Positions 51,362 to 60,555 of a DNA stretch of 64,000 nt are shown piece by piece. The DNA comes from Saccharopolyspora rhizosphaerae. Lineage in GTDB: Bacteria > Actinomycetota > Actinomycetes > Mycobacteriales > Pseudonocardiaceae. The position numbers and the translations under genes were made by a program. Location of the stretch: contig NZ_RSAA01000006.1 of assembly GCF_003931915.1 (NCBI RefSeq), positions 17,255-81,254 of the forward strand. The letters are read 5' to 3'. Every line of letters starts with the position of its first letter. Position 1 is the first letter of the stretch. Below the pieces are notes generated by a model. It was not told where the DNA came from, did not search any database, and worked only from the letters and a program-made list of their open reading frames with translations.

Positions 51362-51766
51362 ATGACGAGCTTGCTTCCCAGCTCCGCCAGGGGATTGCCG
51401 GACCTCTTCCGCATCTTGGAGAGCGAATGGCCCTTCGCTGAACGGCAGTCGATGCGGATCGAAGCGTTCACGGAGGAAGGCAACTTCGTGGTCCGCTGCG
51501 AACTTCCCGGCGTCGAGCCCGACGACATCCACATCAGCGTCGAAGGTGACCAGCTCAAGGTCGAAGCCGAACGCAGGAAGGAAGAAAGGAACGAGGAGCA
51601 CAGCGAGTTCTACTACGGCTCCTTCAGCCGCACGATGCTGCTGCCGTCCGGCTGCGACATCGACAACATCAAGGCCGACTACGACAACGGCATCGTGACC
51701 ATCCGCGTGCCGCGGAAGGAGGCCCCTGCGACCAAGGAGATCCCCGTCGCACGCAAGGGATCGTGA
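51362..51766 (+). CDS. Hsp20/alpha-crystallin small heat-shock protein
   Basis: 134 residues. Alpha-crystallin domain from about 32 to 122 (MRIEAFTEEGNFVVRCELPG, VEPDDIHISVEGDQLKVEAE) with the closing motif ADYDNGIVTIRVPRKE. GGAGGA lies before the ATG. Small Hsps hold unfolding proteins. The mycobacterial equivalent HspX/Acr is a hallmark of the DosR dormancy regulon, and the neighbouring stress genes support a similar role here. Confidence 0.94.
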   Translation: MTSLLPSSARGLPDLFRILESEWPFAERQSMRIEAFTEEGNFVVRCELPGVEPDDIHISVEGDQLKVEAERRKEERNEEHSEFYYGSFSRTMLLPSGCDIDNIKADYDNGIVTIRVPRKEAPATKEIPVARKGS

Positions 51767-51800
51767 GGTCGCGCGGAAGACTTCGAGGGCTGCCGGGGCG

Positions 51801-52793
51801 TCAGGTGACGACCACCGTCGCCACCCCGAAGTAGATGCTCACCGACAGCAGGTCCTGCACCACGGTCGCCAGCGGCCCGGAGCCGAAGGCCGGGTCCACG
51901 CCCAGCCGGTGGAACAACCACGGCAGGGCCATGGCGACGAACGTGGACGTCGCCGAGGCCGCGAACAGCGCGACCGCCACCGCGACCGCCACGGTCACGT
52001 CACCCCAGATCAGCACCACCAGCGGGAGCGCCGATCCGGCCAGCAGCAGGCCCAGGACCGCGCCGGTGAGGAATTCGCGGAACACCACGCGGGACACGCT
52101 GATCCCCACGGACAAGCCACGGATGATCAGCGCCTCCGTCTGGGTGCCGATGGCATCGGCCAGGTACACCACGCCCGGGACGAAGAACGCGATCAGCACC
52201 TCGTGCTCCAGCTGACGTTCGAAGGCGCCCACGATCAACGCCGCGACCAAGGCACCGGCCAACCCGACCAGCAGCCAGGGCAACCGGTGCCACAACCGGT
52301 GTCCGACGCCCTCGGTGGAGGCGCTGCGCGCGGACTCGGACGAGGCGAGGAACCCTCCCAGTCGCGCCATGTCCTGGTCGTGCTCCTGCAACAGGACGGA
52401 CAGCAGGCGGTGCGGCGGGATCAACCCCAGGAACCGGCCCTGCGGTCCGACGACCGCCAGGCCCGGCTCCCGGTGCCGCACCGCTTCCCACGCCGCTCGC
52501 TCCTGGTCCGTGCCCGGGGCGACGACCGGTGGGTGGTGGTCCATCACCTCGCTCACGCGCACGCCCGCCGGTGCCGCCAGCAACCGCTCCACGGTCGCCA
52601 GACCCAGGAGCCGGTCGTCGTCGCACACCGCGACGACGGCCGCGCTGTCGAACCGCCGGCCGCGCAGACCGGCGAACACCTCGTCGACGGAGTCGCCGGG
52701 AGCCGCGATCGGCACGTCGGCCGACGCGTGGTGCTCCGCGATCCCCAGGGAGTCCCGGTTCGCGGTCACCGGCTCCGGTTCCGCCTGGGCCAT
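51801..52793 (-). CDS. MgtE-like divalent-cation transporter with CBS pair
   Basis: 330 residues starting behind GGAGGTGAGCG. A CBS-domain pair (about 25-145, SAAVVAVCDDDRLLGLATVE and GLAVVGPQGRFLGLIP) is followed by five membrane helices. The MgtE pore signature GVVYLADAIGTQTEALIIRG and GVDPAFGSGPLATVVQDLLS are present. The usual N-terminal MgtE superhelical domain is missing, so the gating is probably simpler. Likely Mg2+ or Co2+ transport. Divergent from the DUF3040 gene. Confidence 0.9.
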   Translation of the reverse strand: MAQAEPEPVTANRDSLGIAEHHASADVPIAAPGDSVDEVFAGLRGRRFDSAAVVAVCDDDRLLGLATVERLLAAPAGVRVSEVMDHHPPVVAPGTDQERAAWEAVRHREPGLAVVGPQGRFLGLIPPHRLLSVLLQEHDQDMARLGGFLASSESARSASTEGVGHRLWHRLPWLLVGLAGALVAALIVGAFERQLEHEVLIAFFVPGVVYLADAIGTQTEALIIRGLSVGISVSRVVFREFLTGAVLGLLLAGSALPLVVLIWGDVTVAVAVAVALFAASATSTFVAMALPWLFHRLGVDPAFGSGPLATVVQDLLSVSIYFGVATVVVT

Positions 52794-53009
52794 CGCTCAC
52801 CTCCGCCGGTGCACCAGGGCACGATGATCGACTCCACAGTGGTCGTGAACCACGCGAACTGCCTGGTCACAGCAACGATGCCCTACCTCACGGTAGACTT
52901 GGGGCGTTCCGGGTGGCCAACCCGCACAGCACGTCTGCGCCACGAGCACCGAGGAACGGTGCACCGAGCGGGAGCGCGGCCCCACGGTCCGACCGGACGA
53001 GGGGGAGTC

Positions 53010-53282
53010 ATGTCCCGCGGCCGCGAACGCCGTCGTCTCAAGAAGATCGCACGCCAGCTCAGTTCCGATGATCCCGAGTTCGCCCACCGGATGACGACAC
53101 CTCGACCCCTCTCGAAGCTGGTGGGGTGGATGACCGCGTGGCGAGCGCTGGGCGTCCTGGCGGCGTTCTTCGCCTTGCTGTGCCTGGTCCTCGGCCAGGC
53201 GGCCGAGTTCTTCATCGCGGCCCTCACCTCCGCCCTGCTGCTGGTCTACGCGTCGTGGCGTCAACGCGACCGCGGCAGCTGA
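53010..53282 (+). CDS. DUF3040-like small membrane protein
   Basis: 90 residues behind GGGGGAG. MSRGRERRRLKKIARQLSSD with DDPEFAHRM is the basic N-terminal helix typical of DUF3040, and two hydrophobic helices follow (about 44-80, ALGVLAAFFALLCLVLG and FFIAALTSALLLVY). Function unknown; common in actinomycetes and often near stress or cell-envelope genes. Confidence 0.8.
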   Translation: MSRGRERRRLKKIARQLSSDDPEFAHRMTTPRPLSKLVGWMTAWRALGVLAAFFALLCLVLGQAAEFFIAALTSALLLVYASWRQRDRGS

Positions 53283-53287
53283 GCAGC

Positions 53288-54742
53288 TCACCGGCGGGTC
53301 TGCACGGAGTTCCAGGCGGCGGACACGGCCGTGTCCGGTGTCCCCGAGCTGTCCACCTCGACCGCTTCCGGCCACGCGGCGAACCGCTCGGCCATCCGCT
53401 CGGCGACCTCGACGGTGGCGTCCGAGACGTCGTCCGTGCGGGCGGCCAGGCGGGCCGCGGTGACGTGCGGCGGCTCGTCGCAGCGGAGCTCGACGAGCGT
53501 GGCCCGCGTCTGCCGCGCGAGCGATCGGGCCGCCTGACGTTCGTCGGCGCTGCTCCAGCTCGCGTCCCGCACGACGCTCTCGCCGAACTCCAGCAGCCGC
53601 CGGGACCGCGCGACCACCTCGACGTAGGTGGCGTGGACCTGCCTGCTGTCGTACAACCCCCGCCCGTACCCCGCTCGGGGGTCGAGGGCCGCCGCGATCG
53701 GCCTCTCCTTGCGGATCTGGTCGGTTCGGAGCAGCACCGCGCCCATCCGGTCGGCCAGCGCGCCCGCCACCGTGGACTTGCCCACCCCCGGCAGCCCTCC
53801 CACGAGGACCAGCAGGACCTGGCCCGAGCGCATGTGCTCCCCCGTCATGTCCGCCAGCCGACGTGCCTGCTCCGCCGCCGCCGAGACGCCTTGCTCGTAC
53901 CGCAGGCACGCGACCTTGCACCGCACGAACGCGCGGTACGCGATGTAGTGGTGGGTCAGCGACCGGGGAACTTGAGCGCCGGAGAAGTCCGCGTACCAGT
54001 CGAGGAAGGAGCGGCCCAGCTCCCCCGCGCCGAGGCGTTCGAGGTCCATCGCCAGGAACGCCGCGTCGTCGAGTCCGTCGACGCAGCGCCGGGCGTCGTC
54101 GAACTCCAAGCAGTCCAGCACGCGCGGCCCGTCCGGCAAGCAGAAGATGTCCTCGGCCTGGAGGTCGCCGTGCCCGTCGACCACGTACCCGCGCCGCCCC
54201 CGGCCCTCCAGCGAGCGTGCGCGGCCATCGACGTAGTCCAGCGCCCGCCGGACGATGCCGTCGACGGTGTCGCGGTCGAGGACCTCCCCCACGAACGGCT
54301 CCGCGCCCTCGACCTTGTCCGCCCACCGGCGGCACAGCGCGGCCGGTTCACCGGCCGACTCGACCTACGGACCGCGCTTCGCGGTGCTGTGGAAGGACAC
54401 CAGCTTCCGGGCGAGCTGCTCGAGGTCCGCGCGGATGTCGACGCCGCGTTCGACCAGCGTCGCCATCCGGCGCTCCGGCGCATGACCACGATCCAGTCCC
54501 CACTGCGGCCCTCCCCGTCGAGCACCTGGCGACGTCGAGGTAGAAGTCCGGCGCCAGGCGCCGGTTGAGCTCCACCTCGCGGGCGCACGCCGCTCCGCGG
54601 GCTTCGGCGGAGGTGAAGTCCAGGAACCCGAAGTCCACCGGCTTCTTGACCTTGTACGCCCGGTCGCCGGGAAACCGACCACCGCCGTGTGGCTTTCCGC
54701 CACGGGCGCCACCTCGCGCGGTGGGCGCCGGGCCGTGGCCAA
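53288..54742 (-). pseudogene. Rv2004c-like kinase/AAA protein (COG2187-COG0645), N-terminal half broken
   Basis: The 3' part is open: VVDGHGDLQAEDIFCLPDGP (phosphotransferase-like) and VLVGGLPGVGKSTVAGALAD (P-loop), then LLRTDQIRKERP. The 5' part is scattered over three frames: [12 protein letters not shown], then [20 protein letters not shown] and [17 protein letters not shown], then [16 protein letters not shown], then [20 protein letters not shown]. An in-frame TAG at 54363-54365 stops this last piece before [20 protein letters not shown]. Several frameshifts and one stop make a full protein impossible, although the P-loop half could be made from an internal start. Rv2004c homologues belong to dormancy regulons. 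Confidence 0.75.
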
Positions 54743-54804
54743 CGCCCTCCACCGCCTGCCGCGTGCTCGTCATGCCCATGCCGTGCTCCTGCTGAGGAGG
54801 TGGG

Positions 54805-55308
54805 TCAGGCCGCGTGCGTGGTCGCGATCTTCCGGGCCCAGGCGGCGATCTCGTCCCAGTCGCGCATGTCCCTGGACGCCGGGTCGATCGACTGCGCCAT
54901 CCTCCGGCGGAGGAACCCGCCGCTCCGATCGGAGACCGCACCGCCGAAGACCACGTGCTCGTGCGCGCCGATCCGCTCACCACGCCGCGTGATGCGCTGC
55001 GGTCGGGTCCAGTTCTCCCCCGCGCCGCTCCGGGCCTGCTCACCGACCGGGCCGCTGCTGAACAACCAGACGTCGCGCCCGGCCAGCTCGCGCCGCTCCA
55101 GCAACCGGCGCGCTTCCGGCACCCAGCGGCCCAGGTAGACGGCGCTGCCCAGCACGACCACGTCGTAGTCCTCAACACCGCGGACCTGACCGGCGCGGAG
55201 CACGTCCACCTCGAAGCCCGACTGCGCCAGTCCATCGCCGATCGCCGCAGCGATCTGCCCCGTGGCACCGAACTTCGTGCCGTAGGCGACGAGCACGCGC
55301 GTGCTCAT
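54805..55308 (-). CDS. Flavodoxin-domain protein
   Basis: 167 residues starting [20 protein letters not shown], with the FMN phosphate loop at about 10-16. [19 protein letters not shown] (about 51-69) and [10 protein letters not shown] belong to the FMN cradle. Similar to the flavodoxin/HemG-like group present in actinobacterial stress islands. The redox partner is unknown. It is divergent from the HAD-trehalose-phosphatase gene, with about 200 nt between. Confidence 0.88.
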   Translation of the reverse strand: MSTRVLVAYGTKFGATGQIAAAIGDGLAQSGFEVDVLRAGQVRGVEDYDVVVLGSAVYLGRWVPEARRLLERRELAGRDVWLFSSGPVGEQARSGAGENWTRPQRITRRGERIGAHEHVVFGGAVSDRSGGFLRRRMAQSIDPASRDMRDWDEIAAWARKIATTHAA

Positions 55309-55512
55309 GGGCGCCCCCTCGGCTCGACACCGCCGAGTGTCCTCTCCTGCGCCACCCGAACGCACCTCGTCCGCGAGAGCACCGGCGAGGCCCGGGCTTC
55401 GAACGAGGTCGCGAACCTCCGGCAACGGCCCGACACTGTGCGTACCCCCGCCCGGATCCGGGTAACCACGAACCACGCCTCACCCACTCGTCCCACGAGC
55501 CACGGAGCCGAC

Positions 55513-57093
55513 ATGGTCGCCACGGGCCTCGATCCGCGACGCCACCGCGGCGTGGTGTTCGACGTGGACGGCGTCATCACCAACACGGCTGCGGTGCACG
55601 CAGCGGCCTGGAAGCGGATGTTCGACGACTACGTGGCCGAGCGCCCGCCCGCCCCGGGCGAGGACCACCGGCCCTTCAGCAACGAGGACTACGTCGACCA
55701 CGTCGACGGCAAGCGCCGGATCGACGGCGTGCGGGACTTCCTGAACTCCCGGGGCATCTCGCTGCCGCTCGGGGGCGCCGACGACGTCGCCGGCGCCCAC
55801 ACCGCCCACGGTCTCGGCAAGCTCAAGGACCGCTACTTCACCGACTCGCTCGCCTCGTCGGGCACGCTGCTGTTCGAGGACGTGGTCCCACTGGTCGAGG
55901 CGCTGCGCGAGCACGGCGTCCGCACCGCCGTGGTCTCCGCCAGCCGGAACTGCCGGGCGGTGCTGAGCCGCGCAGGCGCGGAGCAGTTGTTCGACGTCCT
56001 CGTCGACGGCGTGCTCGCCGATGACCTCGGCCTGCCCGGCAAGCCCGACCCGGCGATCTTCCTCAAGGCAGCGCGGCGCCTGGACCTGCCGGCCTCGGCG
56101 TGCGTGGTCGTCGAGGACGCTTCGGTCGGCGTCCGCGCGGGCCGGCGCGGCGAGTTCGGCCGCGTCATCGGCATCGCCCGCTTCGGACCGCCGAACCGCT
56201 TGGTGCGAGCAGGAGCCGACGTGGTCGTGTCCACGCTCGCCGACATCACGGTCACGACCACGCCGGACCGGCGCCTGTCCGAGGTGGGCGACGCCCACCG
56301 CTGCTGGGACGAGATCGCGCAGAGGCTGCGAGGTCGCCGGGTGGTCCTGGTGCTGGACTTCGACGGAACCCTCTCCCCGATCTGCGACGACCCCGCCGGG
56401 GCCGACATGTCCCCGCGCACGAGGGACGTCTTGCAGCGGCTGTCCAGGAGCATCCCGGTGGCGGTGCTCAGCGGCCGGGACCTCCAGGACGTGCGCCACC
56501 GGGTCGGCCTCGAGGACCTCTGGTACGCGGGCAGTCACGGGTTCGAGCTGGCGGCCCCCGGTGGGGAGACCGCCGCCCACGGCCTCGGGGAACCGGCTTC
56601 GGCCGACCTCGACGAGGCCGAACGGCTCCTCGGCGCTGAGCTGCGGGAGGTTCCGGGCGCGGAGGTGGACCGCAAGCGGTTCGCCCTCGCGGTCCACTAC
56701 CGCCACGTAGAACCGGGGCTCATCGGTGACGTGCTGTCCGCGGTCGACCGCGTCGGCCGCTCACGCCCGACGCTCCGCGTGGCGCACGGACGCCAGGTGG
56801 TCGAGCTCGTGCCGGACGTCGAGTGGAACAAGGGCTGGGCGCTGCGCTGGCTGCTGAAGCGCATGGGTCCGGCCAGCGCCGGCGCGGTACCGGTGTTCGC
56901 CGGGGACGACTACACCGACGAGAACGCCCTGCACGAGATCCACCACGACGGCGTCGGCGTTGTCGTGCGCAGCGCGGAGCACGGCGACCGCCTCACCTGG
57001 GCCCACTACGCCGTCAACGACCCGTGCTCGCTGACCGAGCTGCTGGCACACCTCGCCTCGCTCGCGGAAGGCGGGAACTCCGACCGGTCCTGA
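55513..57093 (+). CDS. otsB: Bifunctional HAD phosphatase/phosphoglucomutase-like and trehalose-6-phosphate phosphatase
   Basis: 526 residues with two HAD modules. The first (about 10-255) has VVFDVDGVITNTAAVHAAAW, VVSASRNC and GLPGKPDPAIFLKAA, as in beta-phosphoglucomutases. The second (about 275-520) is OtsB: VLDFDGTLSPICDDP, AVLSGRDLQDVRH, WYAGSHGFE and FAGDDYTDENA. It removes phosphate from trehalose-6-phosphate. The same two modules head M. tuberculosis OtsB1 (Rv2006), where a GH65 domain follows in one chain; here GH65 is a separate gene at 48222. No OtsA gene is visible. Confidence 0.92.
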   Translation: MVATGLDPRRHRGVVFDVDGVITNTAAVHAAAWKRMFDDYVAERPPAPGEDHRPFSNEDYVDHVDGKRRIDGVRDFLNSRGISLPLGGADDVAGAHTAHGLGKLKDRYFTDSLASSGTLLFEDVVPLVEALREHGVRTAVVSASRNCRAVLSRAGAEQLFDVLVDGVLADDLGLPGKPDPAIFLKAARRLDLPASACVVVEDASVGVRAGRRGEFGRVIGIARFGPPNRLVRAGADVVVSTLADITVTTTPDRRLSEVGDAHRCWDEIAQRLRGRRVVLVLDFDGTLSPICDDPAGADMSPRTRDVLQRLSRSIPVAVLSGRDLQDVRHRVGLEDLWYAGSHGFELAAPGGETAAHGLGEPASADLDEAERLLGAELREVPGAEVDRKRFALAVHYRHVEPGLIGDVLSAVDRVGRSRPTLRVAHGRQVVELVPDVEWNKGWALRWLLKRMGPASAGAVPVFAGDDYTDENALHEIHHDGVGVVVRSAEHGDRLTWAHYAVNDPCSLTELLAHLASLAEGGNSDRS

Positions 57094-57262
57094 GCCGTCG
57101 GTCGCGCGAGGTGCTCAACCGGGTCTTCTGGCCTGTCGTGGCCGCGCGGACCGGAGGTATGCCTGGAGCGTCGGACTCGTGCCGCCGGCCGGGGGCACGA
57201 GCCACCCCGCCGCAGCGACGGGACGTGGGCGCACAGCGAGGCAATCCGATGGGGGAACCGAG

Positions 57263-58099
57263 ATGTCGACACCGGACAAGCCCGTGGTCGTGGGGATCGA
57301 CGGCTCCGACGACGCCACCCGCGCGGCCGGCTGGGCCGTGACCGAGGCGGACCGCCGCCAGGCGCCGCTGCTGCTCGTGATCGTCAACGACGACCCGGCC
57401 CGCACGTCCTACGCCGAGGGCGCGGTGCACCGGACCGCCGACAAGTGCCGGGCCATGGCGCCCCAGCTCTCGGTGGACGTGGAGCTGGCGAGCGGACGAC
57501 CGGTCGAAGAGCTGCTCCGGTACAGCCGGCAGGCGCAGCTGGTGGTGCTCGGCGGACGTGGGCACGGCGGGTTCACGGACGCGCTCCTCGGCGGGGTGAG
57601 CTCCGCGGTGGCCACCCACGCCTCGTGCCCGGTCGTCGTGGTCCGCCGGGGCGTGCCGACGACCGCGGGCCCGGTGTTGGTCGGGGTCGACGGTTCCGAC
57701 TCGAGCACCGCCGCGCTGCGCTTCGCGTTCGAGGAGGCCCAGCTCGCCGGTGCCCAGTTGCTGGTGGTGGAGGTGTGGCACGAGGGAGATCTGCTCGCCG
57801 GCCCGCTCCGCCGCGAGGAGAGCGACCGCGTGCAGGAGGACGTCGAGAGGTCGCTGGCCGACCAGGTTTCGGCCGTGCAGGAGCAGTTCCCGGACATCCG
57901 CACCAGGCTGCTGGCCCAGCGGGGCCACCCGGTGGCCGCGCTGACCGACGCGGGCCGGGACGCGCAGCTGCTCGTGGTCGGGCACCGCGGACGTGGCGAG
58001 TTCGGCGGGCTGTTCCTGGGGTCGGTCGCCGCCGGCGTCCTGCACCACGCGCCCTGCCCGGTCGCGGTCGTCCGCCACGCGGCGGCCCGCTCCAGCTGA
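57263..58099 (+). CDS. Tandem universal stress protein (two UspA domains)
   Basis: 278 residues starting MSTPDKPVVVGIDGSDDATR after GGGGGAACCGAG. Domain 1 (about 5-130) has LGGRGHGGFTDALLGGVSSA, and domain 2 (about 138-275) has VLVGVDGSDSSTAALRFAFE and VVGHRGRGEFGGLFLGSVAA. Both end in ACPVAVV/SCPVVVV, so both should bind ATP. The architecture equals Rv2005c and Rv2623 of M. tuberculosis, which are dormancy-regulon members. Downstream of the trehalose phosphatase gene. Confidence 0.94.
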   Translation: MSTPDKPVVVGIDGSDDATRAAGWAVTEADRRQAPLLLVIVNDDPARTSYAEGAVHRTADKCRAMAPQLSVDVELASGRPVEELLRYSRQAQLVVLGGRGHGGFTDALLGGVSSAVATHASCPVVVVRRGVPTTAGPVLVGVDGSDSSTAALRFAFEEAQLAGAQLLVVEVWHEGDLLAGPLRREESDRVQEDVERSLADQVSAVQEQFPDIRTRLLAQRGHPVAALTDAGRDAQLLVVGHRGRGEFGGLFLGSVAAGVLHHAPCPVAVVRHAAARSS

Positions 58100-58175
58100 C
58101 GCCTGGGCCGGGTTCCCCCGATCATGACCGCGCCGAGCCACCATGGAGGAGAAGAGTCCACCTCGGAGCGTGATC

Positions 58176-59357
58176 ATGAACGCGACGATCCCGCTGGGCC
58201 GCATCGCCGGAGTGCGCGTCGGGCTGCACTGGAGCGTGCTGGGCATCGTGGTGCTGATCACGGTGGGGCTCGCCGTGCACCAACTCCCCCAGACCTTCCC
58301 CGGCCGTTCCACCGCCGCGTACGTCACGAGCGGGGTCGCCGCTTCCCTGCTGCTGGTGTTCTCGCTCCTCGGCCACGAGCTCGCCCACGCCGCAGTGGCC
58401 CGCCGCAACGGCGTCGCGGTGGAGGGCATCACGCTCTGGTTGTTGGGCGGCATGGCCCGACTGCGCGGCGAAGCGAGCAACGCCGCCGCCGAGCTGCGCA
58501 TCGCGGTGGTCGGCCCGCTGGTCAGCGCCCTCCTCGCCGGGGTGTTCGGCGTGCTTGCTTGGGGTGCGCACGCAGCCGGGGTGGACGAGCTCGTGCTGGC
58601 CGTGATCACGTACCTGGCGCTGATCAACGCCGTGCTGGCGGTCTTCAACCTCGTCCCGGCCGCGCCGCTGGACGGCGGTCGCGTGTTGCGAGCGGTGCTG
58701 TGGCGGTGGAGCGGCGACCGTTTCAAGTCCGCGACCTGGTCGGCCCGAGCCGGTCTCGGCCTCGGCTACCTGCTCATCATCGCCGGGATCGCGCAGCTGA
58801 TCGGCCAGCGTGCCGGCGGGTGGTGGTGGATCCTGCTCGGTCTGTTCATCAGCAGCGTGGCCGCCGCCGAAGAGCAACGCGCCCGCCTCGGCACCGCACT
58901 GGCCGACGTGCGCGTCCGCGACGTGATGTCCCACCCGGTGGACACCGTGGCGGGGGCCGTGACCGTCGAGAAGTTCCTGCGGACCGCCGAACGTCCGCAC
59001 GCGGGCTACCCCGTCGTCGACGGGCTCGGGCGGGTCGAGGGACTGGCCACCGTCCGGCGCATGCGAGCCGTACCCCAGCGATCGCGGGACAGCACCACCG
59101 TGCGGGAGATCGCGACACCGCTGGACGACACCGCAACAGCCACCCCCGGTGAACCTCTGTCCGCGGTCCTGCCCCGGCTGTCCAGCGAGAGCGGCGGCCG
59201 CGTCCTCGTCTTCGACGGGCGCGAGCTGGTCGGCATCCTCGCACCGTCGGACATCAGCGGCGCCGTGGCGGAGCGCGGTGGTCACGTCCACCGCCCCGAG
59301 GACGCGGGCCCGCCGCCGCGGAACTGGTGGTATCCCGGCCAGGACCAGCGCCGGTGA
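58176..59357 (+). CDS. Site-2 protease-like M50 metalloprotease with CBS pair (Rip3-like)
   Basis: 393 residues from the ATG giving MNATIPLGRIAGVRVGLHWS; an ATG 33 nt upstream is possible. Zinc motif LLGHELAHAAVARRNG (about 65-80) and the second Asp ligand in NLVPAAPLDGGR (about 157-168), with about six helices. A C-terminal CBS pair (about 245-365, VRDVMSHPVDTVAG and FDGRELVGILAPSD). This is the architecture of Rv2625c (Rip3), again a DosR-regulon gene. It would cleave membrane-bound substrates, perhaps gated by nucleotides. Confidence 0.92.
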   Translation: MNATIPLGRIAGVRVGLHWSVLGIVVLITVGLAVHQLPQTFPGRSTAAYVTSGVAASLLLVFSLLGHELAHAAVARRNGVAVEGITLWLLGGMARLRGEASNAAAELRIAVVGPLVSALLAGVFGVLAWGAHAAGVDELVLAVITYLALINAVLAVFNLVPAAPLDGGRVLRAVLWRWSGDRFKSATWSARAGLGLGYLLIIAGIAQLIGQRAGGWWWILLGLFISSVAAAEEQRARLGTALADVRVRDVMSHPVDTVAGAVTVEKFLRTAERPHAGYPVVDGLGRVEGLATVRRMRAVPQRSRDSTTVREIATPLDDTATATPGEPLSAVLPRLSSESGGRVLVFDGRELVGILAPSDISGAVAERGGHVHRPEDAGPPPRNWWYPGQDQRR

Positions 59358-59369
59358 AGGCGGTTCCGG

Positions 59370-60398
59370 TCAGGTCGCGGAGCCGATGCGGAGGATCGCG
59401 GCGCCGCGCACGCGATCACCGGCGAGATCCGCGAGTGCGCGATCGGCTTCCTCGAAGAGGTACGGGGTGGTCGTGACCCGGAGGGGATGGCGGGCGGCGA
59501 AGCGGAAGAACTCCTGTCCGTCGCACCGGGTGTTGGCCGTGACGCTGCGGACGGTGCGCTCGTAGAACAGGTGACGCTGGTAGGTGAGCACCGGCACGTC
59601 GGTGAGGTGGATCCCGGCGATCGCGAGCGTGCCGCCCCGGTCCAGCGCTTCCAGCGCCACCGGCACGAGGTCCCCGACCGGCGCGAACAGCACCGCGGAG
59701 TCGAGCGGCTCAGGTGGGCGGTCCGCCGGGCCGCCCGCCGAGGCCGCGCCCAGCTCCAGGGCCAGCGAGCGCGCCGCCTCGGAGCGCGTGAGCACGTGCA
59801 CCGTCACACCGGACGCCAGGGCGACCTGGGCGGTCAGGTGGGCGCTGGCGCCGAAGCCGTAGATGCCGAGGCGGCCGCCGTCGGGGACCTGGGCCCGCAG
59901 CCACGCCCGGTAGCCGATCAGCCCCGCGCACAGCAGCGGGGCGAGCTGCTCGTCCGCGTACCCCGGGGGCAGGCGGTAGGCGTACTGGGCCGGCACCGTG
60001 GTGTGCTCGGCGTAGCCCCCGTCGGCATCCCACCCGGTGTAGAGCGAGCGGGGGCAGAGGTTCTCGCGACCGCCGCGGCAGTACGTGCACCGGCCGCAGG
60101 TGCGCCGCAGCCACGCGATCCCGACACGGTCGCCGACCTCGAACTCCGTGACCTCGGTCCCCTTCTCCACCACTTCGCCGACGACCTCGTGGCCGGGCAC
60201 CACGCCGGGCCGGTGCACGGGCAGATCACCTTCGGCCACGTGCAGGTCCGTCCTGCAGACCCCGCACACCAGCACGCGCACGAGCAGCTCGTCGGCTTCG
60301 GCTCGCGGCATCGGCCGGGATCGCAGCGACAGCGGTCCGCGTTCCAGCGGCCCCGGGTTCTCAACCGCCCACGCTCGCATCGTCTCCGTTGCACCCAT
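59370..60398 (-). CDS. Zinc-dependent alcohol dehydrogenase
   Basis: 342 residues starting [16 protein letters not shown]. Catalytic zinc: [13 protein letters not shown] and PGHEVVGEV; structural zinc: [15 protein letters not shown]; Rossmann motif [17 protein letters not shown]. This is the AdhA/AdhP-type monomer without a fused domain. It oxidises alcohols or reduces aldehydes with NAD(P). It converges on the Rip3-like gene and is divergent from the Acg-like gene, sharing a 157-nt upstream region. Confidence 0.93.
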   Translation of the reverse strand: MGATETMRAWAVENPGPLERGPLSLRSRPMPRAEADELLVRVLVCGVCRTDLHVAEGDLPVHRPGVVPGHEVVGEVVEKGTEVTEFEVGDRVGIAWLRRTCGRCTYCRGGRENLCPRSLYTGWDADGGYAEHTTVPAQYAYRLPPGYADEQLAPLLCAGLIGYRAWLRAQVPDGGRLGIYGFGASAHLTAQVALASGVTVHVLTRSEAARSLALELGAASAGGPADRPPEPLDSAVLFAPVGDLVPVALEALDRGGTLAIAGIHLTDVPVLTYQRHLFYERTVRSVTANTRCDGQEFFRFAARHPLRVTTTPYLFEEADRALADLAGDRVRGAAILRIGSAT

Positions 60399-60555
60399 GA
60401 CTCCCAGGCCAGCGGAGCTCCCGCCTCGGCGGTAGGGACGAGCGACCTCGATCCGACAGGAGCGGCGCCACGGACCTTGGACCCTGGTGATCCAGGACTC
60501 CTTCAGCGACGGTCGCAGCATCTCGTCCGACTGCGTGCCCGACCAGGAGGTGGCC

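Noticed and set aside
60435..60449. GGGACGAGCGACCTC in the divergent ADH/Acg region as a possible DosR box
   Set aside because: Only the left half fits the GGGAC-N4-GTCCC pattern; the right half matches at 3 of 5 positions, too weak to call.
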